Shown: positions 27,201-38,270 of the stretch, piece after piece
Layout of the letters: each line of letters opens with the position of its first letter
Position numbering within the stretch: the stretch's first letter is position 1
Assembly: GCA_014549065.1 (NCBI GenBank)
Contig: JACDOX010000016.1
Span: 2,001,074 to 2,065,073 of the forward strand
Reading direction: 5' to 3'
DNA from: Cardinalis cardinalis
Taxonomy: Eukaryota; Chordata; Aves; Passeriformes; Cardinalidae
Length of the DNA stretch: 64,000 nucleotides
Notes under the pieces: model-generated
The model's input: only the letters and a program-made list of their open reading frames with translations
Databases searched by the model: none
Told to the model about the DNA's origin: nothing
Program-made: the position numbers and the translations under genes

Positions 27201-29250
27201 AAAACCAGGATANCTGAGCAGGCTGCATCTCCTGTCCCCTCCTCCTCTTTCCAGGAATGGTGATGACAGGACATGTTAGGGGCTCTGGTACTTGTGGGGG
27301 AGGGATGATATTTTGCTTTGGAAGAAAAGGAGATCTCAGTGGTTACACACTGGCAGCCAGACAGGAACAGCTTTGATGCCTTTTCCTGCATAGGTTTGCT
27401 TCATCATCTCTCCTTGACAATGTAAATTTTTCCANGGTTTGTTTCCCCATCTCTGTATTAGTATCTGCTATGGGGAGTTCTCTGGCTAATACTAAAGAAA
27501 TGCTGTTTTTAGCTGAAGCTCTGAGGATGTAGTGGTCTGCAACCATGCCAGCACTGGAGAGATGCTGTGTGATCTTGCTGATCTGCAGCAGCTCATGGAC
27601 GGAGGACAGGATATAACTTGCTTCAGTTTCCCAGCTCCAGGGCCTTAAAGGATTAGTGAAGATGAATGGAGTTGTCTTGCTAAGCCATTTGCTCCTTTTT
27701 CTTTCACTTAAGGGGTGAAGCTATGTTTTCTAATGGAATGCAATTGTTCTTTTCCTTGAACTGTGAATTTTCCTCAGGCTTACTCTTGTGTAGGACACGT
27801 TTGATCTTACTGAGGTCCACTTGGGCAGTGTGGAACATTGCTGGGTTAAACACATTAACACCCATATCATATTCATGTAAATTTGTTGGGCTTTTAAAAT
27901 GTTGTGTCTGCTTACATGCATGCTCTCCCTTTAAAACTACAGGCAGCTGCACATGCAGACTGTGCAGGCTTCTATCAATGGCTCTGGGAAGGTCAATGAT
28001 GCATAACCTAAGGAATAATCATTCAGTGTAATGACTTTACCATGAAGCTTCACCACTGTTTATCATCCTTACAGCAAATCTATTTATAGGTATTGAAGCC
28101 TGAAGTGAAGATTTTCAGGATTAATTTAGGCAATGAAAATAAGTGCATGTGTTTACATTGCTGAACACTATTCCAGTTCCAAAAACTGGCAATAGATTAA
28201 ATTAAGCATATTCTTGTTATGGGTCAAATTCTGCATTTAACAATCAGGCGATAAGGCAGCTAAAATCCATTTTATTTACTGTGCTTTTTTGAGTTCCAGA
28301 GTAGATGAAAATGTCCACATAAACACTGCAGTTAGGTACTTCATAAAATTATTCTGCTGATAAACATCAAAGGACACAAGGCTGTCCACTATCACATTAG
28401 CACCAGGCCTGCTGGAGGTACTTCAATCTATCACTGTCCTTCTGTACAGTTTGGGGAAATTGGTTCATAATCAGAATATGCTAAAATAGAATTCTTTCTC
28501 CCAGTCCTCAGAGTGATATTTCGTTTTAAAGTTATATTTGTGAGAATCAAATACTTGTATGGTTGCAATTCACGTAATTTAACTTCCCAAACATTAGTGG
28601 AAGCTCACCTTATATAGAATCTTAAATTCTTGAATTGAAAAAACGTGACAAAAGTGAAGCTACTTCCTCCTTTTTCAAATTTCAAAGTACTGAAGACTCA
28701 ACAGTATTGGGTGAAAATCTGGCTCTTGAATATCCTCATCTTCTGGTAAAACTGAGGACTTCCTGCTATTGGCACATCAGCCTTATAGTAATGACTTGTA
28801 CTGTTAATAACTCTGGACAAATGAAAGGGACAAATGGAAAGGGAATTCCAGGATCACCTGGAGTGCCACATCTACAAAGTCACATGGATGCAGCCCCCCA
28901 GTACCTCAGCATCTTTCTGTTCGTCACTCCTGTGATTAGTGTGCCACAACTCTTTCATTCAAACCGACCGAGAAAGCGTTTGATTGCCTCTGCCCCATTT
29001 ATCCATTTTGCTCTCAGAAGTTCTGAGGTTTTTGTAGCTTAATACAGGCAGCATGGCCAACATATAAAAATTTGAGTATCATTTTAGGAATGTCCTTTTA
29101 CTTCATCCAGAATAAACATTAATTTTAACAAGGAAATTTTAATTTCCTAAAATAACATGAAGACTTTATAATCTCTGTTGTGCATATTGAAGTGTTAAGA
29201 AAAGTTTAGATGGACAATTGTAGGGGGATAGAATATAAGAGAATAGATAG
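24288..29250. other. Gene-free stretch with small microsatellite
   Basis: No gene recognised. There is an (ATTT)n run at 27053-27075. An open frame at 28635-29042 (135 codons, plus strand) has no recognised domain. Around 28960-28980 three CpGs occur close together, without other promoter signs. Confidence 0.6.
27053..27075. repeat. (ATTT)n microsatellite, about 5-6 units
   Basis: Tandem TTTA/ATTT units, next to a T-rich run at 27038-27050. Confidence 0.9.
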
Positions 29251-29600
29251 TGTAGAAAGTAATCTTACCCCTAAGGAGTTGCAGCTGGGCCAATTATCAA
29301 AGATTAGGAANAGGCCTGACTTTAACAGGCCACAGCTGTACCCAATGAGAAGAAGAGTGCTATAAAAGAGTGGGGTGGCAGGGTGAGAAGGGAANTGGAG
29401 TTAGTTGGCTGCTTTGTGGAGAAGAGTCAGTGCTCTGAGGAGCTGCCCATGAGAAACACCAAGCAGGAATGGAACTTTTGTGATGGGAGACAACAGCATG
29501 GAACCCCTGCAATAGGATGCCGACAGAAAATATGCAGAGGCCTAGTTGAAGCTGGATGATACAGTCAAGAAGAATGGAAGTGGCCCTAGATTCAATGCAA
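29251..29600 (+). mobile_element. Probable solo LTR of an endogenous retrovirus
   Basis: The block starts with TGTAGAAAGT, as LTRs start with TG. It has a CCAAT-like CCCAATGAG box near 29341, then TATAAAAG at 29361-29368, then a G-rich leader-like segment (GTGGGGTGGCAGGG). That is the order of a retroviral U3 promoter. The core (GGAGTTGCAGCTGGGCC, then GGCCTGACTTTAACAGGCC) resembles an LTR I remember from songbird ERVL-like families; this was not verified. The right end is uncertain (29540-29600). The five bases before the start are GATAG, and I found no clear second copy after the block. No retroviral coding region adjoins, so it is best read as a solo LTR. Confidence 0.7.
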
Positions 29601-32600
29601 GTCAGGTACTTTTCACTGGAAAAATTGTCTTCCTATTGGCAAGGGGTAGACAGACAGTTAGCTGGTAGCATTTTCAAATCAGTAACATTGCACAATTCGT
29701 GTTAGGAGAGAGTGATAAGCAAAGTGATATAGTAAATAAGGATATCTTTTGTTGGCCAAGACAAGCTTTGCAGGGACTGGTATAGGACTCAGGGACTCAA
29801 ATCATAATCAGAGTAAATTAAATAAGAAATAATGTGGCTATGCTTCATGCAGNTGCAGCAGCAAATTCAATTAAATTTCAAGTTTAAAATCAAAGTTGCA
29901 GTTGTCAGTGGGTAGATCTAATGGAAATGTAGGTGTCCTGAGTGATAGTCTTCCTTTGCTAGTGAAGGGCATTGTGATGTAAGAAGACCAGCTTTTAATT
30001 TTTTTAAGTTATTGTTATTTTAAATCTTCCACGATAACAAATTTGTACAATGCTTGAGGTTATTTTCCCTAAGTTGATAAAATATTAGAGATACATAATT
30101 TTTATCCATATTGACAATGTCTGAAGGAAATGAATTTCTGAAGGTGATGACATTGCTTGAATCTAAAAGACAGATGAGAGGAAAAGGAAGGAGGGCATTT
30201 CAATTGGAACTGAGAATATAATTGTAGAGAACAGACCTAGAAGATTCTAACCTAAAGGGATCATTATCATTCTTGTTTTCTTATGTGCTTTATTATGCTT
30301 TGCTGTCTAAAGGATTTAGGAGTCCTCAGCCTCAAAGTACTTATATTTGCTGCAGTTTTTAAAATTTTAAAAATTACCCATGGAAATTTTTGACATATGT
30401 TTGTTTAAGCGTAAAATTAGATTTTGAATTTTCCATGAAATGGGGAAAATCAGTCTGAAAGAACTGAATCATTAACTATTATTTCCAATTTCCTGGTTTT
30501 GAATTCTTTTTCTTTGAACACTGTACTCAGGTGTTCCGTTTTGAATATTGTATTCAGACATAACATGATGAAATGCATTGTTCTGAAATATCATTTTACA
30601 AAACTAATATATGATTTTTATATTTGACAGTAAGCTTACTGAAATAAAGCCTGTGAACTTTCAGATTTAGATTCTGCACGCCTGCTAAAATGATCTTAAA
30701 GGAATATTTGACAGACGACTGTGCAAGATCAGGTGCTACCAATTATTGGTCAGGTGTGGGAGCAGAGTAATTCACCTGAGTTTGGGGGAGGTCTCCAATT
30801 AAGTTCTTTAAAACAGTCCATTCCTTGTAAATTTCTGAAGGCAGTTTCAGTAGGCAGGTTGCCTACAGTGCCCCTTTTTATTTAGTTTTTTTCCTCTACC
30901 TGTGTATTGTGCTTTTTGTTGCCCCCGGATGTCGTTCTCTTAGAATGAGTCAGTATTTCAGACATTAAACCTGTCTGCTGGAAATAGGATATGCAGAAGA
31001 GATAAACCATCTCAGGCCTACTTTATTGCAGGTTAAAGATAGTAATTTGTGTGCATCCTCATAGTCCTCAGTCTTCAAAGGACTCCCTCCTGGGAAGTGA
31101 AATATAAATGGCTTACATGATATTATTTGATGTGTTTTGACACTGCCTGTTTAAGGCATCATATGATGATTGATAAGTTAGGTAATACAAGACAACACTT
31201 GCAAAGTAAATTTCTAGGCTTGCCTTTTTAGGTTGTATTACACTGCTGATATTTTCTAAGCTCTTTTTAGCACTCTTTAACACAGTATACAGAAGCTATT
31301 TCTTCTCTTAGGTTTAATGTGTGTTCAAGAGAAATGTGCTAAAAAAGTAACTTCTCATGGATACATGCCTTGTAAAATCTTAAATACATGACACAAAAAA
31401 TTCCAAAAACTTGACTTTACTAGAATTTGTGGGTTGTTTTTTCACTTTAAAGTTTCTGTTCTGAGATGAATTAGCTGTGAAAAAGGCTGAGTCCTGTGCA
31501 TGGTTTATCTGCATTTAAAAAGTGACCTTAAGTATGCAATTAAACATTATTTAAACTTCTCCTTAGTGTCCTACTTTTGATTCAGACTCTCCAGTTATGG
31601 TCCAAATCTATATTAGGCAAAAAAGCACCAAAACTCTAAAAGTACAGATTTTGAGATAGGGCAAGCCCATCATGCTTTGACAATATTCAACATTTGTGTT
31701 TTAAGTTATTACCCTTAAAGATATTTTTTAAGCAAAGGAATTTTATTTGTCAAGTGCTGAAATGTCGTTTATGTAAATAAGTGACCAATTCTTCCTTTTG
31801 TTGTTTCTTCTGTGGCCAGGTTGTGATTGCACCTACTTCCATTCTTTGTACCCAACTTGGTCTTTTCTTTCAGCATTTTAAACGTTTTCAAAATCAAGTT
31901 GAAGGCAAAAGAAATATACAAAAATATTTGAGTAGCATTGTGATCTTCTGCGACACTACAACTTACCAAGTTTGTCTTGGATACTCCTTTAATTAGGAGA
32001 AAATAGAAAAGGAAATCTCTTAGGTTTTTATTGTGCTTATTTGCCATGTAACTGATAGACATTTTAAATTGAGACAGAGTCTGTAGGCTTATTTTGGGTA
32101 AACAAATGAGGATTTTTGAGGGGTAGGATTTTGAACCTTAGTGAAAAGAATTGGACAATGCCATGGAGCAGACTGAATTACTGAAGCATGTAATAGGCAA
32201 AAATTTTCTGATGGGAAGCAATTGCTTAAAATCTAAGAAGCAGATAGTACCACAAAACAGTTATTTTTCCTAATATTTTTTTTTCAATCATATTAGTTGT
32301 AATTGCTTCAATATAAAGAATGATCCTGTTATAAGGAGTTCCTAATGCTTCTTGATTATTAATCANTCCATTAAGTATCACTGCTAGGTAGTCCAAAGGA
32401 TGTATTCTCCTTGACAGTCTGCATNAGAATTTTCAAATCATTAATACTATCTAGCTGCTGCAGGCCTCTCTGGCTTCCCACTGAGGCAGGTTCTCTGTCA
32501 GGGGAGTCTTTTCTGATTTATTCTTTTATTTGTGCTGGTGACTTAAAAGTGCCCTTGTGCCTGAAACTGCTATATTGTGTGTTTAGAGAATTTTCAGGAT

Positions 32601-35600
32601 GTTAAAGGAAAAGCAAATGCCAAAGAATGTAGCTCCTATTTTTCTCTACAGGATCCTTTACTATTGATTGGATGTTGGCATATTTTTGCACTCTGTGATT
32701 TAAGTTGTCTGTTCTTCCATGACTAGACAGCTTTTCATCTAGGAAGTCACTGCTAAGAAACATCNCTAATAAGAAAAAGCAGTGGTATCTTTTTTTAAAT
32801 TTATTTTGGTAAGACACTAGAAAAAGTACTGAAAAATTATTTTTCTCTTCTACAGAGAANGGAAGAACATTTTCTCTGACTTGCAGCTGAATATGAACTA
32901 AGGCACCTAAGGTGGAGCTGATTAGGAAAAAATTGATGAAATATTTGTAAGGAATCTATTCCATTAGCTGTGTAATAAAGGGAGATGAGACAGTAGAAAA
33001 GGCCTTAACTACGGCAGTGTGTTAGATAATCAAACATTGGGAAGGTAATCAGTGCACTGGGAAGGGAAAGAAGCACAAGAGACAAGTAATTGCAAAACTT
33101 AAGTTGTCTTAACAGCCTTAGTTGCTTTTGTTTTCACTAAGATATAATTTCATCTTTATGTTGATGAAATTTCAATATCTAAGTCAAATCTTATTTCTGT
33201 CAAATGCAGATTATATAATGGACTCAGAAAAGAGCCAGAAGGCAAGTATTATGTCAATGTGAAANCTTAATGGTAGGAAATTGATAATTTGGAATTGAAT
33301 AAAAATGTTTTTGTTTCTGTTCATTTTATTGTCTTGTAAATGATCNCTACAAATGCCCTTCACTAAAATTGTAAATTAATTGTTCACAGGAACATTTAAT
33401 GTTCTAATTCTTCTAGCTTACTTTGTAAGTAAAAATATGCTTATGACTTGTGGGAAACTAAAAGCCTCATTTTCATTCTTAAATGAAATTAACCAAATCT
33501 ATTTGAATTGTAAACTACTTACTGTGCTTATTTTGAANTGGCCACATTTTAGCTTATTGAAATGTTAATAACTCACATGAACAAAAAATGATTAACATTT
33601 GACAAATGTTGAAGAATTTCCAAGGGTTCATCTTGCAAGAATGATGCTGACAGTATTTCAAAATACTGCTTATCCAAATTATGAAGTCACTGGTGAGAAA
33701 CTATAGTCAATTTTTGATTTGTCATGTTGAAATTTATTGTCAATATATGAAATTGTAAAATGTTTGCACATATAAGGAGGACCAGCTGTTCAGAGTGTAA
33801 TCTTTGAAGCTTGCTTAAGGTGCGGAAAGATGGTGATTAATGGCAGCTTTGGGTGTGACAGTATTTTATCCAGATGCATTAGAACAAGGACCCCTTACCT
33901 TCTCTTACAATCAGCCTGAAGGATAAATGGATTTGTNTGGTTTATATCCTTCTGGAAAATTATCTAGTCAAAACATCAAGTAAGGATTTTTGTGGTAATA
34001 AGACAACCAATTAGGTTCCAGCAGTANCTTTCAGGTCAAGTTGACTTTTCCTGTCTCTTAGAGGGATATTATAGTCTCTGGAGCTTAGATTACTTTCTCC
34101 TTTCTGTCTTTTTATTCCTCTAGCTGAGCTCCCTCTTCTTGAGGTGTGTGACAGTGCCACAAATGCAAAGATTTCTAAAGGGATGGGGGCTGTGGTATCT
34201 TGTTTATGACTGCAGGTATCTCAAAGACGAGGTTTGTAGAATAAAGACTTTAATATTTTTTATTAAGATTTTAATTTTTTTGTTCCCCAATTACAATAGA
34301 TTTTATAGGGAGAATTGCAAATTCTTGTGGTGATTAAGTCTTCCAGGATAATACTTATAGAATTTGCTCTAGAACTGAGTCAGCACAGTTTTTCCTTTTT
34401 CTTAGAAGGAATGAGTGCAGAGAATGGCTTCAGAAACTGTGAATTATGTCAGTGTCATGAAGAGTCACAGCCTAGTTTAATGGAAGAGAATTACCTGATT
34501 GTCTGTCTTCTGGTCTCCAGAGCCTGAGAAGTTTCTGAGATCATGNTTTCTAGATGGAAATCAATAGGAGTGAATGTGGTGCTTTGATTTCTTTCCTTTC
34601 AATGTAAATTTTTGAAGGAGTTCTGGACTGCATTTAGTGTTTTGATTCCTGAAGGAGGTGTAGAATTTAATAATATGTGAGTCCGTAAATAACTATGCAA
34701 TAATTATGAAGAAAAGTAATTCTAATCTCTCCAGCACTGTCTTAATAGAGGAAATGCTGCCTCAAATATCAGCCACAAAAAGCTATTTAGGAATATTGCT
34801 CTAGAAATAATTTGAAACAAATTACTCTTCTCAACAGTCAAGGCAATTGATAGTGATTCCTAAGCTCAATCCCACATTGTGTTCATGGTGGTATTTCATG
34901 TGGGAAAGAACGTGACAGGCATTGGTCATCCAAAGTAGTGCATTACCAGTGACTCCATCCCAGCCAGCTTCTGGAGCTGGTTACAGCGCACGTGGCTCCT
35001 CAGGGAGAACTAACACGGCCTCCTCTGGACAGGGTNTTCTGAAATCTGAGTTGGGGGAGTTGGTTAATCATAACAAATTATTCTCTAGGAATGGTACCAG
35101 TGTGCACACTCTCAAATGCTGCCTCTGTGTTTAAAAAAAAGTCATTTTGTGAAACCCTGTGATGAAAAGAAGTACAGATATTTAAGTGAAAAATTACTGG
35201 TTTCCTAGCAAATTTTTTTCTCTTATCAGTTATTTATGGGATGAAGGGCTCCATTGTGCCCCTTTCCTTTGGTGGAAACTGGAAAATGACNGTGAATTTT
35301 CTGTGATGATTTGGAATAGGACAATGTTAAGTGCTGCTGTAGAATCTGCCTTCAGGCAGACTGTAAGTGCTCGTGCTTTCTGTAGACTTCTGTGAATCCT
35401 AATAACAGTCTTCTGAGTTATGGAGCTACTATTTCTCCTCCAGTTTTCTTTCTATGGCATTACTTTTAATTTTTCAACTAAATATTGGATAAAATGTAAT
35501 TTTAAAAAGTTGTTAAAATTAGAAGATGTTTGAAACCTCTTTCTGCTACTTCACTCAATGATGACTTAAATTTCATATGGGACCTCTGGACCTCATTAGG

Positions 35601-35831
35601 GGTCACTTTGCCTATCCAGAGGACAATTGGGACTGTGCTGGGGCATTAATCATTGTCTCATTCCTAAGTATGAATCAATGCTACCGACATCAAAGGTCAT
35701 ATACAAAATAGTGGTTCTGAAAAAAACAAGTTGTAATGTCAGATCGTTCAGCATCAAACACAATTAAAAGAGATAGAAAAAAATTCAGAACTCACAAGCA
35801 TCAGCCTTCTGAAATAAGAAAGGTGCAAAAT
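29601..35831. other. Gene-free AT-rich stretch
   Basis: No gene, RNA gene or named repeat recognised. Open frames (for example 31769-32062 on the minus strand, 97 codons) have no recognised motif. The segment is relatively poor in N and in low-complexity sequence. Confidence 0.6.
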
Positions 35832-36557
35832 GCCTCCTAGACCCAAGGTGGCACCAGTGCCAACTNGGGCTGGTTTGAGAGTGCCGAGTGGCTCCTGCAA
35901 TCTGCCATCAGGAATGCAGGTGGGTGAGTCTTGTTTGCCAGGGAAAAGGGTTGGTGGTGTTGTTTGGGGGCCTGTGCCCGGGAGTGGCNAGCAGGCTCCT
36001 GAAATTCCACATTGTGCAGGATGCCTTCCCAACCCAAGCTGCCACCTGTGCCATGTCAGGCTGGTTTGACAGAGCCAGGTGCCTCCTGTTAACTGACATC
36101 AGGAACCTGGCCTGGTGAGTTTTGTTTCCCTGTGAAAATCTCTCATGAGATTTTTTAGGGCTCTTTGGCTACAGGTTCCTGGTTGCCTGCTAGGGTTCTG
36201 ACAACTTGAAAGCCCAGAGCTTCAGCCACACTGCTGCTGCAGAAGACATAGAATGGGAACAGAAACTGCCACAACATTGCTTCNTCCAGAGCTTTTTCCT
36301 TGGAACCAGCCTTGGCCCGAGGCTGTGTTTACTGCCNAGGGTTGTGGTTATGCCTAGGGTTAGGGTTTTGAAAACCACAAAGCCCGGAGCTCCAGGCACG
36401 CTGCAGCTGCAAAAGGCATGCCAAGGGGAAGGCTAAAAAGGATTCCTCCCAGACAGANCTGCCATCACCACCAACTCTGGCTGTTTTCACAGTGCTAAAC
36501 CCCTCGTGCAAACTGATATCAGGAACCTGGGCTGGTCAGTTTTTTTTCATATGGAAA
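35832..36557. repeat. Degenerate tandem repeat with two modules
   Basis: A module of about 115 bp occurs three times, at 35832-35946, 36023-36137 and 36443-36557. All three align end to end, sharing GGCTGGTTT / GGCTGTTTT, then ATCAGGAA, then a CTGG..GAGT-TTT ending and GAAAA. A second module, with TAGGGTT, AAGCCC-GAGCT and CTGC-GCTGC, occurs twice with a constant offset of 170 bp (about 36181-36260 and 36351-36430). The block is GC-richer than its flanks and contains several Ns. The copies are diverged, so this is an old local duplication or satellite remnant. I cannot name the family. Confidence 0.8.
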
Positions 36558-37883
36558 ATGGTCCACTATTGTTAGAATCGAGTTAGTTTCTACTTTAGTG
36601 TATATATTCTTATGTTTTTTCTTTCATCCTCTTATAATCATTACTTTTCTGCATAGCTTAAAACACAGTTTTGTAAGGTATTGTCTATAATTTACCTTTA
36701 CAAGACCTTTGTTTCAGGCGTTTGACTGAATCTATGGTTTTTTAATTGTTCATATTTTTCAAACTTTTTTGAAGCACATTGTTGTTCATTCTGCCTTGCA
36801 TTTCATAGGGCTCTAAGAACAGAATTTGGTCTACATGGAAATATGTAATTGTCTATATCATCTAANGGGTGCAGTTGCATTGAATTGCTTTAAAAGCCTT
36901 TCCTTATGTGAGGGATGAGATGCTGGACAATAATTCTCCTAGAGGTTTCAAGTAGCATGCAATCAAGTCTTTAATAATGCTTTAAAATGNGTACATAAAG
37001 ACACACAAACCAGTGGGACAGTTGTTAAAAAATGATGCCAGTCACAGACTTATCTTTGTTGTACAGACATTCAAGATAGCTGCAGTATGCACATTTTAAT
37101 CATTTTTCTTCATTTAGCAAGCTTCAGATTCTACAGGTGTAAACTAAGATGATGAGTTCTGTACACTTGGAGGGGGTACAAATTTATAAGGTCATCGGCA
37201 GAAGATGAATTCAAGCAGAGAGCAGATGCAGTGGGCCANGAACAGGTAGCGTGGGAGAGCTCTCTATTAGAATCTAATGCATCCAATAAGTTCTGTGGTT
37301 TTGTGCTGACTGACACAATGGTGGAAAAGTTAATGGGACTTGAAAGCAAACTAGTAATACATCAAATCCGCCTAGTTCTAGTTTTAGGTAATAATCTGGC
37401 AATATGATTGCAGTGCTCAAGTTTGAATGAATATGCTGTTCTCTTAAGGGTGAAATAATCTTTATGCAGNGTGGAGATACAGAGAAAATGAAAGGATAGA
37501 ACTTTTGCTACAGTTGGTCTTCTGGCACCNCATTTTGATGTATTGTTCATCATAATACCACGCCTGATAAATGGTTTCTTAGAAACCAAATAGGCTCTTT
37601 CTGTGGAGTGTCATGACTAATTTGTCTCTGACTAATTTGGCAGAACACACTATAAAATATTGATGTGGATAGCATAGCTCCTTCCTCGTAAATAGAGCAA
37701 GGTTTTAAAGTGAATTATTTTGAATTAAAAATGTTATTTTACCTATGAATTTTAAAGGTCAAAATATGTGTCAGGGAAGGTTATACTGATTGACAAATTG
37801 GAAGGTCATCGAAAGCAGGGAAGTAAGAAAGGAGATAATCCATTAAAGGAGGAGGCAGAGGAAGTGGGCAATAAAAAGGACTN
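36558..37883. other. Gene-free AT-rich stretch
   Basis: No gene recognised. The minus-strand open frames at 37131-37349 and 37362-37589 contain N and have no recognised motif. Confidence 0.55.
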
Positions 37884-37960
37884 TGGTGGGTTGACCATGG
37901 CTGAACACCAGACTTCTGTGTCTCTCTTCCTCAGCTAAGCAGAGGAGAGAAAATTTGCTG
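37884..37960 (-). mobile_element. Short LTR-end scrap
   Basis: The order TGGTGGGTTGACCATGGCTG, then CTCTCTTCCTCAGCT, then AGAGGAGAGAAAA matches the end of a common avian LTR as I remember it (GGTTGACC..GGCTGG..CCTCAGCT..GGGGAGAGAAAA). It is in the reverse sense relative to the fragment at 53745-54122. Only about 75 bp is recognisable. Confidence 0.5.
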
Positions 37961-38066
37961 GAAGGTATTTGGTTTTGTCCTTATATTGTGTATATGCAGC
38001 AAGGTTTTGTACTGGAGACAGCGTAGACATGAACACATGAGGAAGGAATTCATTGGGAGCAGCTAT

Positions 38067-38270
38067 GAGCAGGACCTGGGGGTGCTGCTGGACAGGAGCC
38101 ATCAGTGTGTGCTGGTAACCCAGGGAACCAGCCTTTCCTGGGCTGCACCCAAAGCAGGGGCTGTGGGTCATGACAGGAGATTGGTCCCTGTCCTCTGCTC
38201 TGCTGAGCCGCCACCTGCAGTGCTGCCTCAGCCTGGGCATCCCCAGCANTAGAAGGACATGGATCTGTTG
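38067..38270 (+). mobile_element. CR1 LINE fragment, end of ORF2
   Basis: The translation begins EQDLGVLLDRSHQC, matching the CR1 reverse-transcriptase C-terminal motif (DLGVL.D....QC). About 100 bp further on, in another frame, SSALLSRHLQCC matches the following CR1 motif (SALVRPHLEYC), ending near RRTW (KKDI in CR1). The required change of reading frame shows that the copy is decayed. In the live element this segment is part of the reverse transcriptase that copies CR1 RNA at the target site. An LTR scrap lies about 100 bp upstream. Confidence 0.85.

Noticed and set aside
28635..29042. 135-codon open frame
   Set aside because: No domain, no biased codon pattern and no adjacent splice structure that I can support.
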